Shown here: in pieces, positions 1-5,303 of the stretch
Layout of the letters: every line of letters begins with the position of its first letter
Position numbering within the stretch: position 1 is the stretch's first letter
Assembly (NCBI GenBank): GCA_003157445.1
Contig: PMJN01000070.1
Span: 1-5,643 of the forward strand
Origin: Micrococcales bacterium
Lineage (GTDB): Bacteria > Actinomycetota > Actinomycetes > Actinomycetales > Dermatophilaceae
Length of the DNA: 5,643 nucleotides
Direction: 5' to 3'
Notes under the pieces: generated by a model
Told to the model about the DNA's origin: nothing
What the model saw: the letters and a program-made list of their open reading frames with translations, nothing else
Databases searched by the model: none
Made by a program: the position numbers and the translations under genes

Positions 1-1089
1 CACCAGCCGCCGCGGCAGCCCGTAGTCAGGCAGTATGCCGCGCAGCTGGTCGCGCACCTCGTCAAGGGTTGGGGACGAACTGCCTCGCGCGACAACGATC
101 GCGGCACTGACGACCTGGCCCCACTCGGCGTCGGGACTGCCCACCACGATGGCCTCGGTGATGGCGTCGAGCCCGACCAGTGCCGCCTCGACCAGGCGCG
201 GTACCACCTTGAGGCCGCCGGTGTTGATCAGATCGTCGATACGGCCGTCGATGATAAGAGCACCCGCGTCCAGATGGCCCACGTCGTCGGTGCGGAACCA
301 GGATACGCCATCCACGTCTTCGCAAAATGACTTGGCCGTGAGTTCGGGTTCGCCGAGATAGCCCTGTGCGAGGGTGGCGCCGCCGAGCCGGATCCGGCCG
401 TCGTCCTCGAGCTGAACGCGACTGAAGTCAAGGGCATGACCGTCATAGACGCAGCCGCCAGACGTCTCGCTCATGCCGTAGGTGGTGACCACCCGGACCC
501 CGGCTTCCCTTGCTGTGATCAGCAGACTGGACGGTGCGGCTGCCCCGCCCAGGAGTGTGGCGGCGTATCGGGTGAGCGCCTCGCGTCCCTCAGCGGAGGC
601 GAGCAGTCGGACGAGCTGGGTTGGCACCAGTGCGGTGTAGGCCCTGGTGTCGGGGGGGATCTGTGCGGTGGCTCGGGCGAACGCTGTACTGGTGAAGCCT
701 CCTGTCAGATCCATGCAGACCGGTGTCCTGTTCGCGACCAGTGACCGAACAAGGACCTGAATTCCGGCGATGTGGTGGGCCGGAAGGGCTAGTAGCCATT
801 GGCCCGGGCCACCCAGCCGCTGATGGGTGGTGGTGGCTGAGGCAACGAGGGCGGCGCCGGTCAGCATTGCCAGCTTGGGGCGCCCGCTCGAGCCTGACGT
901 GCCGATCGTCAGCGCCAGGCCCGGGGGGAGGCCATGTACATCCTCAGGAACGGGCTGTGGGGGATTGTCCACCGCATGTGGGGCCACAGCCGGCCCTGAA
1001 CCGTTCAGAGCTCTCTGAAGATCGCCCAGGACGCTGAGCACGGCTCGTCCCGAAGCGACGGGCAGCGCACGTAGACCGGAACCACTCAC
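1..1089 (-). CDS. menE: o-succinylbenzoate--CoA ligase MenE (3' end cut by window edge)
   Basis: Adenylate-forming ligase of menaquinone synthesis: OSB + ATP + CoA gives OSB-CoA + AMP + PPi, in the cytoplasm. The 363 codons visible show the ANL-family motifs in order: P-loop TSGSSGRPK (residues 64-72), the LLALPAHHIAGIQVLVRSL block (99-117) typical of actinobacterial MenE, the A5 motif YGMSET (204-209), A7 FRTDDVG (265-271), and A8 DGRIDDLINTGG (281-292). The A10 motif with the catalytic lysine (usually in GKIDR) lies past the left edge, so roughly 10-20 residues are probably missing. The protein is short, as in mycobacteria, compared with about 450 residues in E. coli. GTG 1089 is chosen because an in-frame TAG lies four codons upstream and the N-terminus fits the family. 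There is no usefully spaced Shine-Dalgarno (GGAGG touches the start), but a TAGGCT -10-like hexamer lies 6 nt before it, so the mRNA may be leaderless. It is head-to-head with the SDR gene. Identification is secure; the exact start is less so. Confidence 0.95.
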   Translation of the reverse strand, partial: MSGSGLRALPVASGRAVLSVLGDLQRALNGSGPAVAPHAVDNPPQPVPEDVHGLPPGLALTIGTSGSSGRPKLAMLTGAALVASATTTHQRLGGPGQWLLALPAHHIAGIQVLVRSLVANRTPVCMDLTGGFTSTAFARATAQIPPDTRAYTALVPTQLVRLLASAEGREALTRYAATLLGGAAAPSSLLITAREAGVRVVTTYGMSETSGGCVYDGHALDFSRVQLEDDGRIRLGGATLAQGYLGEPELTAKSFCEDVDGVSWFRTDDVGHLDAGALIIDGRIDDLINTGGLKVVPRLVEAALVGLDAITEAIVVGSPDAEWGQVVSAAIVVARGSSSPTLDEVRDQLRGILPDYGLPRRLV

Positions 1090-1095
1090 CCTCCG

Positions 1096-1105
1096 AGCCT
1101 ATGTT
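1096..1105. promoter_or_regulatory. Predicted overlapping divergent -10 elements, menE / SDR
   Basis: On minus, TAGGCT (1101-1096) fits the actinobacterial TANNNT -10 and places a transcription start at about 1089, the first base of menE. On plus, TATGTT (1100-1105) fits the same consensus and would start the SDR transcript near 1112. The two hexamers share the TA at 1100-1101. No convincing -35 is visible on either strand, which is common for actinobacterial sigA-type promoters. This is a prediction by eye. Confidence 0.45.
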
Positions 1106-1125
1106 CTCTCCGGACCGTGAATACT

Positions 1126-1132
1126 AGGCGGG
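1126..1132 (+). promoter_or_regulatory. Ribosome binding site deciding the SDR start
   Basis: AGGCGGG ends 8 nt before ATG 1141, a normal spacing. It touches the in-frame GTG 1132 and lies downstream of the in-frame GTG 1117, so it supports ATG 1141 over those two. Confidence 0.55.
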
Positions 1133-1140
1133 TGAATGAG

Positions 1141-1884
1141 ATGACACGCCCGTTGGCCGTGGTGACCGGAGCGAGCAGCGGCATCGGAGCCGCCACAGCT
1201 CGCCGACTTGCCGTCGAAGGGTTCGAGGTCGTGTGCGCGGCCCGGCGCGCTGACCGGATAGCCGCCCTTGCCGCAGAGATCGGCGGCCGTGCAGTGGTGT
1301 GCGACGTAACGTCCGCCGACGACGTGGCAGCGCTCGCCGACGATGTCGGTGGGCGCTGTGACCTGCTCGTGAACAACGCCGGCGGGGCGCTCGGGGCCGA
1401 TCCGGTGGCCCGGTCCGACCTTGACCAGTGGCGGTCGATGTACGAGGTCAACGTCATCGGCGTCGTGGCCGTCACCAAGGCGCTGCTGCCCTCGCTCGTG
1501 ACCTCGCAGGGCCAGATCGTGGTGATGGGCTCGACCGCGGGTCAGGTCGCCTATGAGGGTGGTGGCGGTTATGTGGCCACCAAGTTCGCGGTCCGTGCGG
1601 TCGTCGACACCTTGCGGTTGGAGCTTTGGGACCAACCGGTGCGGGTGTGCGAGATTGCGCCGGGCATGGTGCGGTCCGAGGGCTTCGCGCTGACCCGCTT
1701 CGGTGGGGATCGGGCCAAGGCCGACGCGGTGTATGCAGGGGTGGCACAGCCGCTGACTTCAGAGGACATCGCTGACTGCGTGGCATGGGTAGCGACCCGT
1801 CCCCCTCACGTCAACATCGACCGGATGATCGTGCGCCCTCGCGCGCAGGCTGCAAACCACAAGGTCTATCGCGTCCTGGGCTAG
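1141..1884 (+). CDS. Short-chain dehydrogenase/reductase (classical SDR, YdfG-like), substrate unknown
   Basis: Cytoplasmic NAD(P)-dependent oxidoreductase of 247 residues, a normal length for a classical SDR. The Rossmann dinucleotide site is TGASSGIG (9-16). The structural motif is NNAG (78-81). The catalytic tetrad is complete: N104 (in YEVNVIG), S131, Y144 and K148 (YVATK), followed by PG at 174-175. Arginines at the end of the second strand (CAARR, 32-36) suggest NADPH preference. The C-terminal half, with HVNIDRMIVRP (223-233), resembles the YdfG / 3-hydroxy-acid or serine dehydrogenase-like branch, but the substrate cannot be told from sequence. ATG 1141 is preferred over in-frame GTG 1117 and 1132 because of AGGCGGG 8 nt upstream and because MTRPLAVVTG is a typical SDR N-terminus. 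It is head-to-head with menE and tail-to-tail with menB. From memory, mycobacteria also keep an SDR gene beside menB (Rv0547c), but no menaquinone function is established for it. Family confident, role unknown. Confidence 0.92.
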   Translation: MTRPLAVVTGASSGIGAATARRLAVEGFEVVCAARRADRIAALAAEIGGRAVVCDVTSADDVAALADDVGGRCDLLVNNAGGALGADPVARSDLDQWRSMYEVNVIGVVAVTKALLPSLVTSQGQIVVMGSTAGQVAYEGGGGYVATKFAVRAVVDTLRLELWDQPVRVCEIAPGMVRSEGFALTRFGGDRAKADAVYAGVAQPLTSEDIADCVAWVATRPPHVNIDRMIVRPRAQAANHKVYRVLG

Positions 1885-1949
1885 TGGCGTCCTGTCTTGG
1901 GACGTCTATCCAGGCGAGATTGATCAGTCACCAGTAGGGAGACGGATTC

Positions 1950-1970
1950 GACCTGTTGGCGCCACAGGTC
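1950..1970. terminator. Hairpin between convergent SDR and menB, probable bidirectional terminator
   Basis: A perfect 7-bp inverted repeat, GACCTGT (1950-1956) and ACAGGTC (1964-1970), encloses a 7-nt loop that is itself GC-rich. It sits 65 nt after the SDR stop and 11 nt after the menB stop, where both converging transcripts should end. Neither side has a good U tract (CTGTTCCC on plus), so it would be a U-poor terminator of the kind often proposed in actinobacteria. A weaker 5-bp hairpin (1888-1892 with 1900-1904) follows the SDR stop directly. Confidence 0.5.
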
Positions 1971-1981
1971 CTGTTCCCTGA

Positions 1982-2905
1982 TCAGTAGTAATAAGGAAAC
2001 GGTGACCAGTCGGGGTCACGCTTCTCCAGGAAGGAGTCCCGACCTTCGACGGCCTCGTCGGTCATGTAGGCCAGACGCGTCGCCTCACCTGCGAACACCT
2101 GCTGGCCCATCAGACCGTCATCGGTCAGATTAAACGCGAACTTGAGCATCCGTTGTGCCGTGGGGCTCTTGCCGTTGATCTCCTTGGCCATCTCTAGCGC
2201 CTCGGCTTCGAGGTCTTCGTGGCCCACGACGATGTTGACTGCGCCCATTCGCTGCATGTCCTGGGCGGAGTACGTCCGCCCCAGGAAGAAGATCTCCCGG
2301 GCGAACTTTTGTCCGACCATCTTGGCGAGGTAGGCCGAGCCGTAGCCCGCGTCGAACGAGCCCACATCGGCATCTGTCTGCTTGAACTTCGCGTGTTCTC
2401 GACTGGCGATTGTCAGGTCGCACACGACGTGCAGAGAGTGCCCACCGCCTGCCGCCCAACCGTTGACCACCGCAATGACAACCTTGGGCATGGTGCGGAT
2501 GAGACGCTGCACCTCAAGAATGTGCAGACGCCCACCCTGTGCCTGAACCCGAGCGGTGTCAACGGTGTCCACTGTCTCGCCGTCTGCGTACTGATAACCG
2601 CTACGTCCCCGGATCCGTTGATCCCCGCCGGAGCAGAACGCCCGACCTCCGTCCTTCGGGCTGGGGCCGTTGCCAGTCAGCAGCACGGTGCCGATGTCGG
2701 GGGACATACGAGCGTGGTCCAGCGCCCGATACAGCTCGTCGACCGTGTGCGGGCGGAACGCGTTGCGCACCTGCGGCCGGTTGAAGGCGATCCGCACGGC
2801 GCCTGTCGCCCTGGCACGGTGGTAGGTGATGTCAGTCAGGTCGAAACCTTCCACGACGGTCCACGCGGTCGGGTCGAAGATCTCGCTTACACTCTGTTCG
2901 CTCAC
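1982..2905 (-). CDS. menB: 1,4-dihydroxy-2-naphthoyl-CoA synthase MenB
   Basis: Crotonase-fold enzyme that cyclises OSB-CoA to 1,4-dihydroxy-2-naphthoyl-CoA by an intramolecular Claisen condensation; family members are hexamers. It has 307 residues from GTG 2905. Family blocks in order: RPQVRNAFRPHTVDEL (43-58), SPKDGG (82-87), FCSGGDQRIRG (90-100), the oxyanion-hole region NGWAAGGGHSL (148-158), QTDADVGSFDAGYGS (176-190), and a C-terminal RLAYMTDEAVEGRD (277-290) ending in WSPFPYYY. S183, D185 and Y280 match the active-site Ser, Asp and Tyr known in M. tuberculosis MenB. D178 stands where bicarbonate-dependent enzymes have Gly, so this is the bicarbonate-independent type. An alternative ATG at 2926 adds seven residues (MRHILAD) and has AAGGA only 4 nt upstream. 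I prefer GTG 2905 because TATTCT lies 7 nt before it (leaderless) and MSE is a plausible N-terminus. The frame stays open to 3256 only as antisense of menC. Confidence 0.97.
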   Translation of the reverse strand: MSEQSVSEIFDPTAWTVVEGFDLTDITYHRARATGAVRIAFNRPQVRNAFRPHTVDELYRALDHARMSPDIGTVLLTGNGPSPKDGGRAFCSGGDQRIRGRSGYQYADGETVDTVDTARVQAQGGRLHILEVQRLIRTMPKVVIAVVNGWAAGGGHSLHVVCDLTIASREHAKFKQTDADVGSFDAGYGSAYLAKMVGQKFAREIFFLGRTYSAQDMQRMGAVNIVVGHEDLEAEALEMAKEINGKSPTAQRMLKFAFNLTDDGLMGQQVFAGEATRLAYMTDEAVEGRDSFLEKRDPDWSPFPYYY

Positions 2906-2924
2906 GTCAGCGAGAATATGCCGC
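2906..2924. promoter_or_regulatory. Predicted symmetric bidirectional promoter for menB and menC
   Basis: Only 19 bp separate GTG 2905 (menB, minus) from ATG 2925 (menC, plus). On minus, TATTCT (2918-2913) ends 7 nt before the menB start. On plus, GAGAAT (2912-2917) ends 7 nt before the menC start. The hexamers are nearly reverse complements over the same AT-rich patch, and neither gene has a well-placed Shine-Dalgarno at these starts. This fits two divergent leaderless mRNAs. The plus element is weaker, with G instead of T at its first position. Prediction only. Confidence 0.45.
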
Positions 2925-3926
2925 ATGACGTCCTTGCTAGTGCCCGACCTCGCCGAAGCGCTCGACACGTTGGCGGTGGTGCAGATTCCGATGCGGGTCA
3001 GGTTCAGGGGCGTGACGGTGCGCGAGGCGGCGTTGATCGCCGGCCCGAAGGGGTGGGGCGAGTTCGCGCCGTTCCCGGAGTATGACGATCTCGAGTCCTC
3101 CCGATGGTTGGCGGCGGCATTCGAGGCCGGATGGGTCGGGTGGCCGGACCCCGTTCGTCGCGCGGTGCCCGTGAACGCGACGGTGCCCGCAGTGCCCGTT
3201 GTTGAGGTCCCCGGCATCCTGGCGGTGTACGAGGGGTGCACGACGGCCAAGGTCAAGGTCGCCGAGTTGGGTCAGCGGCTCCGGGACGATCTCGACCGGG
3301 TCGCCGAGGTCAGGGCCGTGATGGGACCGGGAGCGCGGATCCGCGTGGACGCCAACGGAGGGTGGACCGTCCACGAGGCGGTGGATGCGTTGGGCAGACT
3401 CACGGTATATGGGCTGGAGTATGCCGAGCAGCCGTGTGCCACTGTCGAAGAGCTTGCCCTGTTGCGAGTTGCATTGGCGCACAATGGCATTGACGTCCTG
3501 GTCGCGGCCGACGAGTCGATCCGGAAGGCGGAGGATCCGATGCGGGTGGTGCGCGAAGAGGCCGCAGACGTGATTGTGGTGAAGGTGGCGCCTCTGGGGG
3601 GAGTGCGATCCGCTCTCGCGATCGCGCAGGAGTGTGGGCTCCCGACAGTGGTGTCCAGTGCACTGGACACCAGCGTCGGCATTCGGGCGGGCCTTGCCTT
3701 GGCTGCGGCCCTGCCTGAGCTACCGTTCGCCTGCGGACTCAGCACGGTGGAGCTACTGGCCGGCGATGTCACCGATGACTCGCTCGTGCCAGCCGCAGGC
3801 TCGATTGTGCTGCGGGACCTCACGATGGATCATGAGCTGCTTGAACGGTGGCAGGCGCCTGCCGACAGGGAACAGTGGTGGCGAGAGCGGCTCATCCGGT
3901 GCCACCGGTTACTGCGCGAAGCCTAG
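2925..3926 (+). CDS. menC: o-succinylbenzoate synthase MenC
   Basis: Enolase-superfamily enzyme that dehydrates SHCHC (2-succinyl-6-hydroxy-2,4-cyclohexadiene-1-carboxylate) to o-succinylbenzoate, using Mg2+, in the cytoplasm. It has 333 residues, close to the short mycobacterial form. An N-terminal capping segment with PMRVRFRG (22-29) and GWGEFAPFPEY (43-53) is followed by the barrel. The barrel carries the acid/base lysine pair KVK (109-111), metal ligands D142 (in VDANGGW), E168 (EYAEQP) and D196 (AADES), the second catalytic lysine K220 (VVKVAPLGG), and the SSALDTSVGI loop (244-253). All expected catalytic residues are present. ATG 2925 is chosen because it begins the family-like N-terminus and lies 7 nt after a -10-like GAGAAT. 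No Shine-Dalgarno is seen, so it may be leaderless. The frame is open further upstream (to 2826) only across menB antisense. It is head-to-head with menB, and its stop is 39 bp from that of the methyltransferase. A long inverted repeat lies in codons 240-252. Confidence 0.96.
   Translation: MTSLLVPDLAEALDTLAVVQIPMRVRFRGVTVREAALIAGPKGWGEFAPFPEYDDLESSRWLAAAFEAGWVGWPDPVRRAVPVNATVPAVPVVEVPGILAVYEGCTTAKVKVAELGQRLRDDLDRVAEVRAVMGPGARIRVDANGGWTVHEAVDALGRLTVYGLEYAEQPCATVEELALLRVALAHNGIDVLVAADESIRKAEDPMRVVREEAADVIVVKVAPLGGVRSALAIAQECGLPTVVSSALDTSVGIRAGLALAAALPELPFACGLSTVELLAGDVTDDSLVPAAGSIVLRDLTMDHELLERWQAPADREQWWRERLIRCHRLLREA
3642..3679. repeat. Long inverted repeat (perfect 24-bp core) inside menC
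   Basis: The centre is between 3660 and 3661. The inner 12 bases of each arm are perfectly complementary (3649-3660 with 3661-3672; left arm TGGTGTCCAGTG). After a 2-bp mismatch another 5 bp match (CCGAC 3642-3646 with GTCGG 3675-3679), giving 17 of 19 pairs with no spacer. It spans codons 240-252 (P-T-V-V-S-S-A-L-D-T-S-V-G) of menC. AGT and GCA at the centre are not the G/C-ending codons usual in this DNA. Confidence 0.85.
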
Positions 3927-3965
3927 CGCGCGGGCCACCTGCCCAGAGGCTGCAGGCACTGCCGG

Positions 3966-5201
3966 TCAGGCTGGGCGGACCACCAGACATACCTGCTGGT
4001 TCTTCACCCGAGTCAGCACCAGCGTCATCTCGACCGATCCGGACAGTCTCAGCTGCCGACGTAGCTCGTCGGCATCCAGCGCCACACCGCGCTTCTTGAT
4101 CGTCACGCGGCCGACGTCGCGGTCGCGCAGCCATGCGCGTAGAGCCTTGACGTTCAACGGCATGGACTCGGTCACCGCGAACCGCCGGGCATAGCCGACG
4201 TCGACACGCTTGTCAGAGGTCACATAGCCGACGCCTGAGTCGAGCTCGAAGCCTTCGACGGCGGAGGTCAGTGCTCCAGTCAGTCCGGCCCGGATGACGG
4301 CACGGTCGGGTTCGTAGAGCCAGGCACCGATCTGGCCCAGCGATGACGCGACCGGAGCGGCACCACTGGCACCGCCCGCGTCGGCTTCACGTACGGTCCA
4401 TGACCGTCCTTGCGAGCCGATCACCAACGCTGAGCGGCCGACCCTGTTCACCAGTGGGCCCCACCAGATCGCGCACTCAAGTACCTCGCCATTCAGTGAT
4501 GTCCACTGGGCTTCGGTGCCGGCCGGGATCGCGCCGTGCGGGAATGAGGGCGAGAGCTTGGCTCCGGTGGCCGGCAGCGACTGCGCTATGGACTGCACCG
4601 TCGACCAGGTGGGCGAGATGGCGTCCAGCTTGAATACTCGCCGGGTCTTGCCGCGTGCGTCTGTGACACCTGGGGTACGCCGCGCAGGGTCGAGCCATGC
4701 TCCGGTATGTCGCGCGCCCTCACCGCTCGGCAGCTGGGTTCCCTCGGCGGTTCCGATGAATGCTGAGGCTCCGGGCCAGTGCCGCAAGTTGACCCCGGCC
4801 AGCGTCGCGGTCACCTCGTCGGCGTCGATGGCAGTCACCTTGAGGTCCAGCCCGGCGATGGCCATCGCGTCGGCCCCGATGCCACAGCCGAGGTCGAACA
4901 CCTGACGAATCCCGGCCCCGCGGAAACGTTGTGCATGGCGGGCTGCGATCTCCAGCCTCGTGGCTTGCTCCAGACCGTCGGCGGTGAACAACATCCCGTC
5001 GGCGAACTCCCCGAACTTTTCGTGACCCTTGGCTCGCAGCCGAGACTGAGTCAAAGCCGCTGCCACTAGGTCGGCGTCGAACCCGGCAGTGCGCAACCCC
5101 TCGCCCAGGGACATGGCCGTAGATTCGTCATAGGGAGGCAGAGACTGCAACAGACCCCAGCCCTCGCCGGAGACCAGTTTCGTCACGGCGGTGAGGTCCA
5201 T
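3966..5201 (-). CDS. Class I SAM-dependent methyltransferase with C-terminal THUMP-like domain
   Basis: Protein of 411 residues, substrate not known. A helical N-terminal region (about 1-95) includes the family-typical TQSRLRAKGHEKFG (51-64). The Rossmann methyltransferase core follows, with the SAM-binding motif I VFDLGCGIGAD (101-111), an acidic end of strand 2 (AIDAD, 124-128) and the motif LDPARRTPG (170-178). This DPARR replaces the (N/D)PP(Y/F/W) of amino-methylating enzymes and is characteristic of THUMP-like methyltransferases. The last 75 or so residues, with VGRVTIKKRGVALDADELRRQL (364-385), look like the THUMP-like domain. Relationship to THUMP proteins suggests an RNA substrate, but this is inference. 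ATG 5201 is chosen because GGAGG ends 9 nt upstream; ATG 5210 touches that GGAGG, and GTG 5234 would also be in frame. It is head-to-head with the hydrolase-like gene and convergent with menC. Proximity to men genes does not show a quinone role; it is not MenG/UbiE by motif or length. Confidence 0.9.
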   Translation of the reverse strand: MDLTAVTKLVSGEGWGLLQSLPPYDESTAMSLGEGLRTAGFDADLVAAALTQSRLRAKGHEKFGEFADGMLFTADGLEQATRLEIAARHAQRFRGAGIRQVFDLGCGIGADAMAIAGLDLKVTAIDADEVTATLAGVNLRHWPGASAFIGTAEGTQLPSGEGARHTGAWLDPARRTPGVTDARGKTRRVFKLDAISPTWSTVQSIAQSLPATGAKLSPSFPHGAIPAGTEAQWTSLNGEVLECAIWWGPLVNRVGRSALVIGSQGRSWTVREADAGGASGAAPVASSLGQIGAWLYEPDRAVIRAGLTGALTSAVEGFELDSGVGYVTSDKRVDVGYARRFAVTESMPLNVKALRAWLRDRDVGRVTIKKRGVALDADELRRQLRLSGSVEMTLVLTRVKNQQVCLVVRPA

Positions 5202-5210
5202 GACAGACAT

Positions 5211-5215
5211 CCTCC
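5211..5215 (-). promoter_or_regulatory. Ribosome binding site deciding the methyltransferase start
   Basis: On minus, GGAGG (5215-5211) lies 9 nt before ATG 5201 and directly against ATG 5210. The spacing favours 5201. Confidence 0.6.
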
Positions 5216-5240
5216 ACCATCGGCCATTTGGCACAGTCGT

Positions 5241-5258
5241 CGGCGACCTATTTCGCCG
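5241..5258. repeat. 6-bp inverted repeat in the methyltransferase leader
   Basis: CGGCGA (5241-5246) and TCGCCG (5253-5258) are perfectly complementary around a 6-nt spacer. The outer base, 5258, coincides with the transcription start predicted on minus from TAGGTT at 5270-5265, so the mRNA would begin with a stem-loop. It could equally be a small operator or chance. Confidence 0.4.
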
Positions 5259-5264
5259 TCCTTC

Positions 5265-5274
5265 AACCTACTTT
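5265..5274. promoter_or_regulatory. Predicted overlapping divergent -10 elements, methyltransferase / hydrolase
   Basis: On minus, TAGGTT (5270-5265) predicts a start near 5258, about 57 nt before ATG 5201. On plus, TACTTT (5269-5274) predicts a start near 5281, about 23 nt before ATG 5304. The hexamers share the TA at 5269-5270, the same geometry as at 1100-1101. No clear -35 is visible. Prediction by eye. Confidence 0.4.
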
Positions 5275-5303
5275 CTGGCAGTTCGGGCGGGCACGATGTA
5301 GGC

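Noticed and set aside
652..658. Seven-G run in menE as a phase-variable tract
   Set aside because: The frame is intact, the run is short, and it simply encodes Pro-Pro codons in GC-rich DNA.
1078..1105. GGAAC ... GTT as an ECF-type (SigH/SigE-like) promoter for the SDR
   Set aside because: The spacer between GGAAC (1078-1082) and GTT (1103-1105) is 20 nt, longer than the usual 17-19, and the motif is too short to trust.
1099..1635. Minus-strand open frame (178 codons) across the SDR
   Set aside because: It is antisense to a complete SDR with an intact catalytic tetrad and shows low-complexity, arginine/histidine-rich translation.
2826..2924. N-terminal extension of menC by 33 residues
   Set aside because: It would overlap the start of menB, and MenC homologues begin at about ATG 2925.
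2219..3085. Long plus-strand open frame (288 codons) across menB
   Set aside because: It is antisense to the fully conserved menB, its translation resembles no family, and high G+C explains long spurious frames.
2906..3256. N-terminal extension of menB by up to 117 residues
   Set aside because: The extension is antisense to menC and has no family match; MenB homologues start near residue 1 of the 307-314 residue form.
3272..3823. Minus-strand open frame (183 codons) across menC
   Set aside because: The translation is Ser/Thr/Arg-rich with no domain; it is a shadow of menC codon bias.
3927..3965. Hairpins between menC and the methyltransferase (GGGC/GCCC at 3932-3944; CCTGC/GCAGG at 3939-3956)
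   Set aside because: The stems are only 4-5 bp, compete with each other and have no U tract; they are expected by chance at this G+C.
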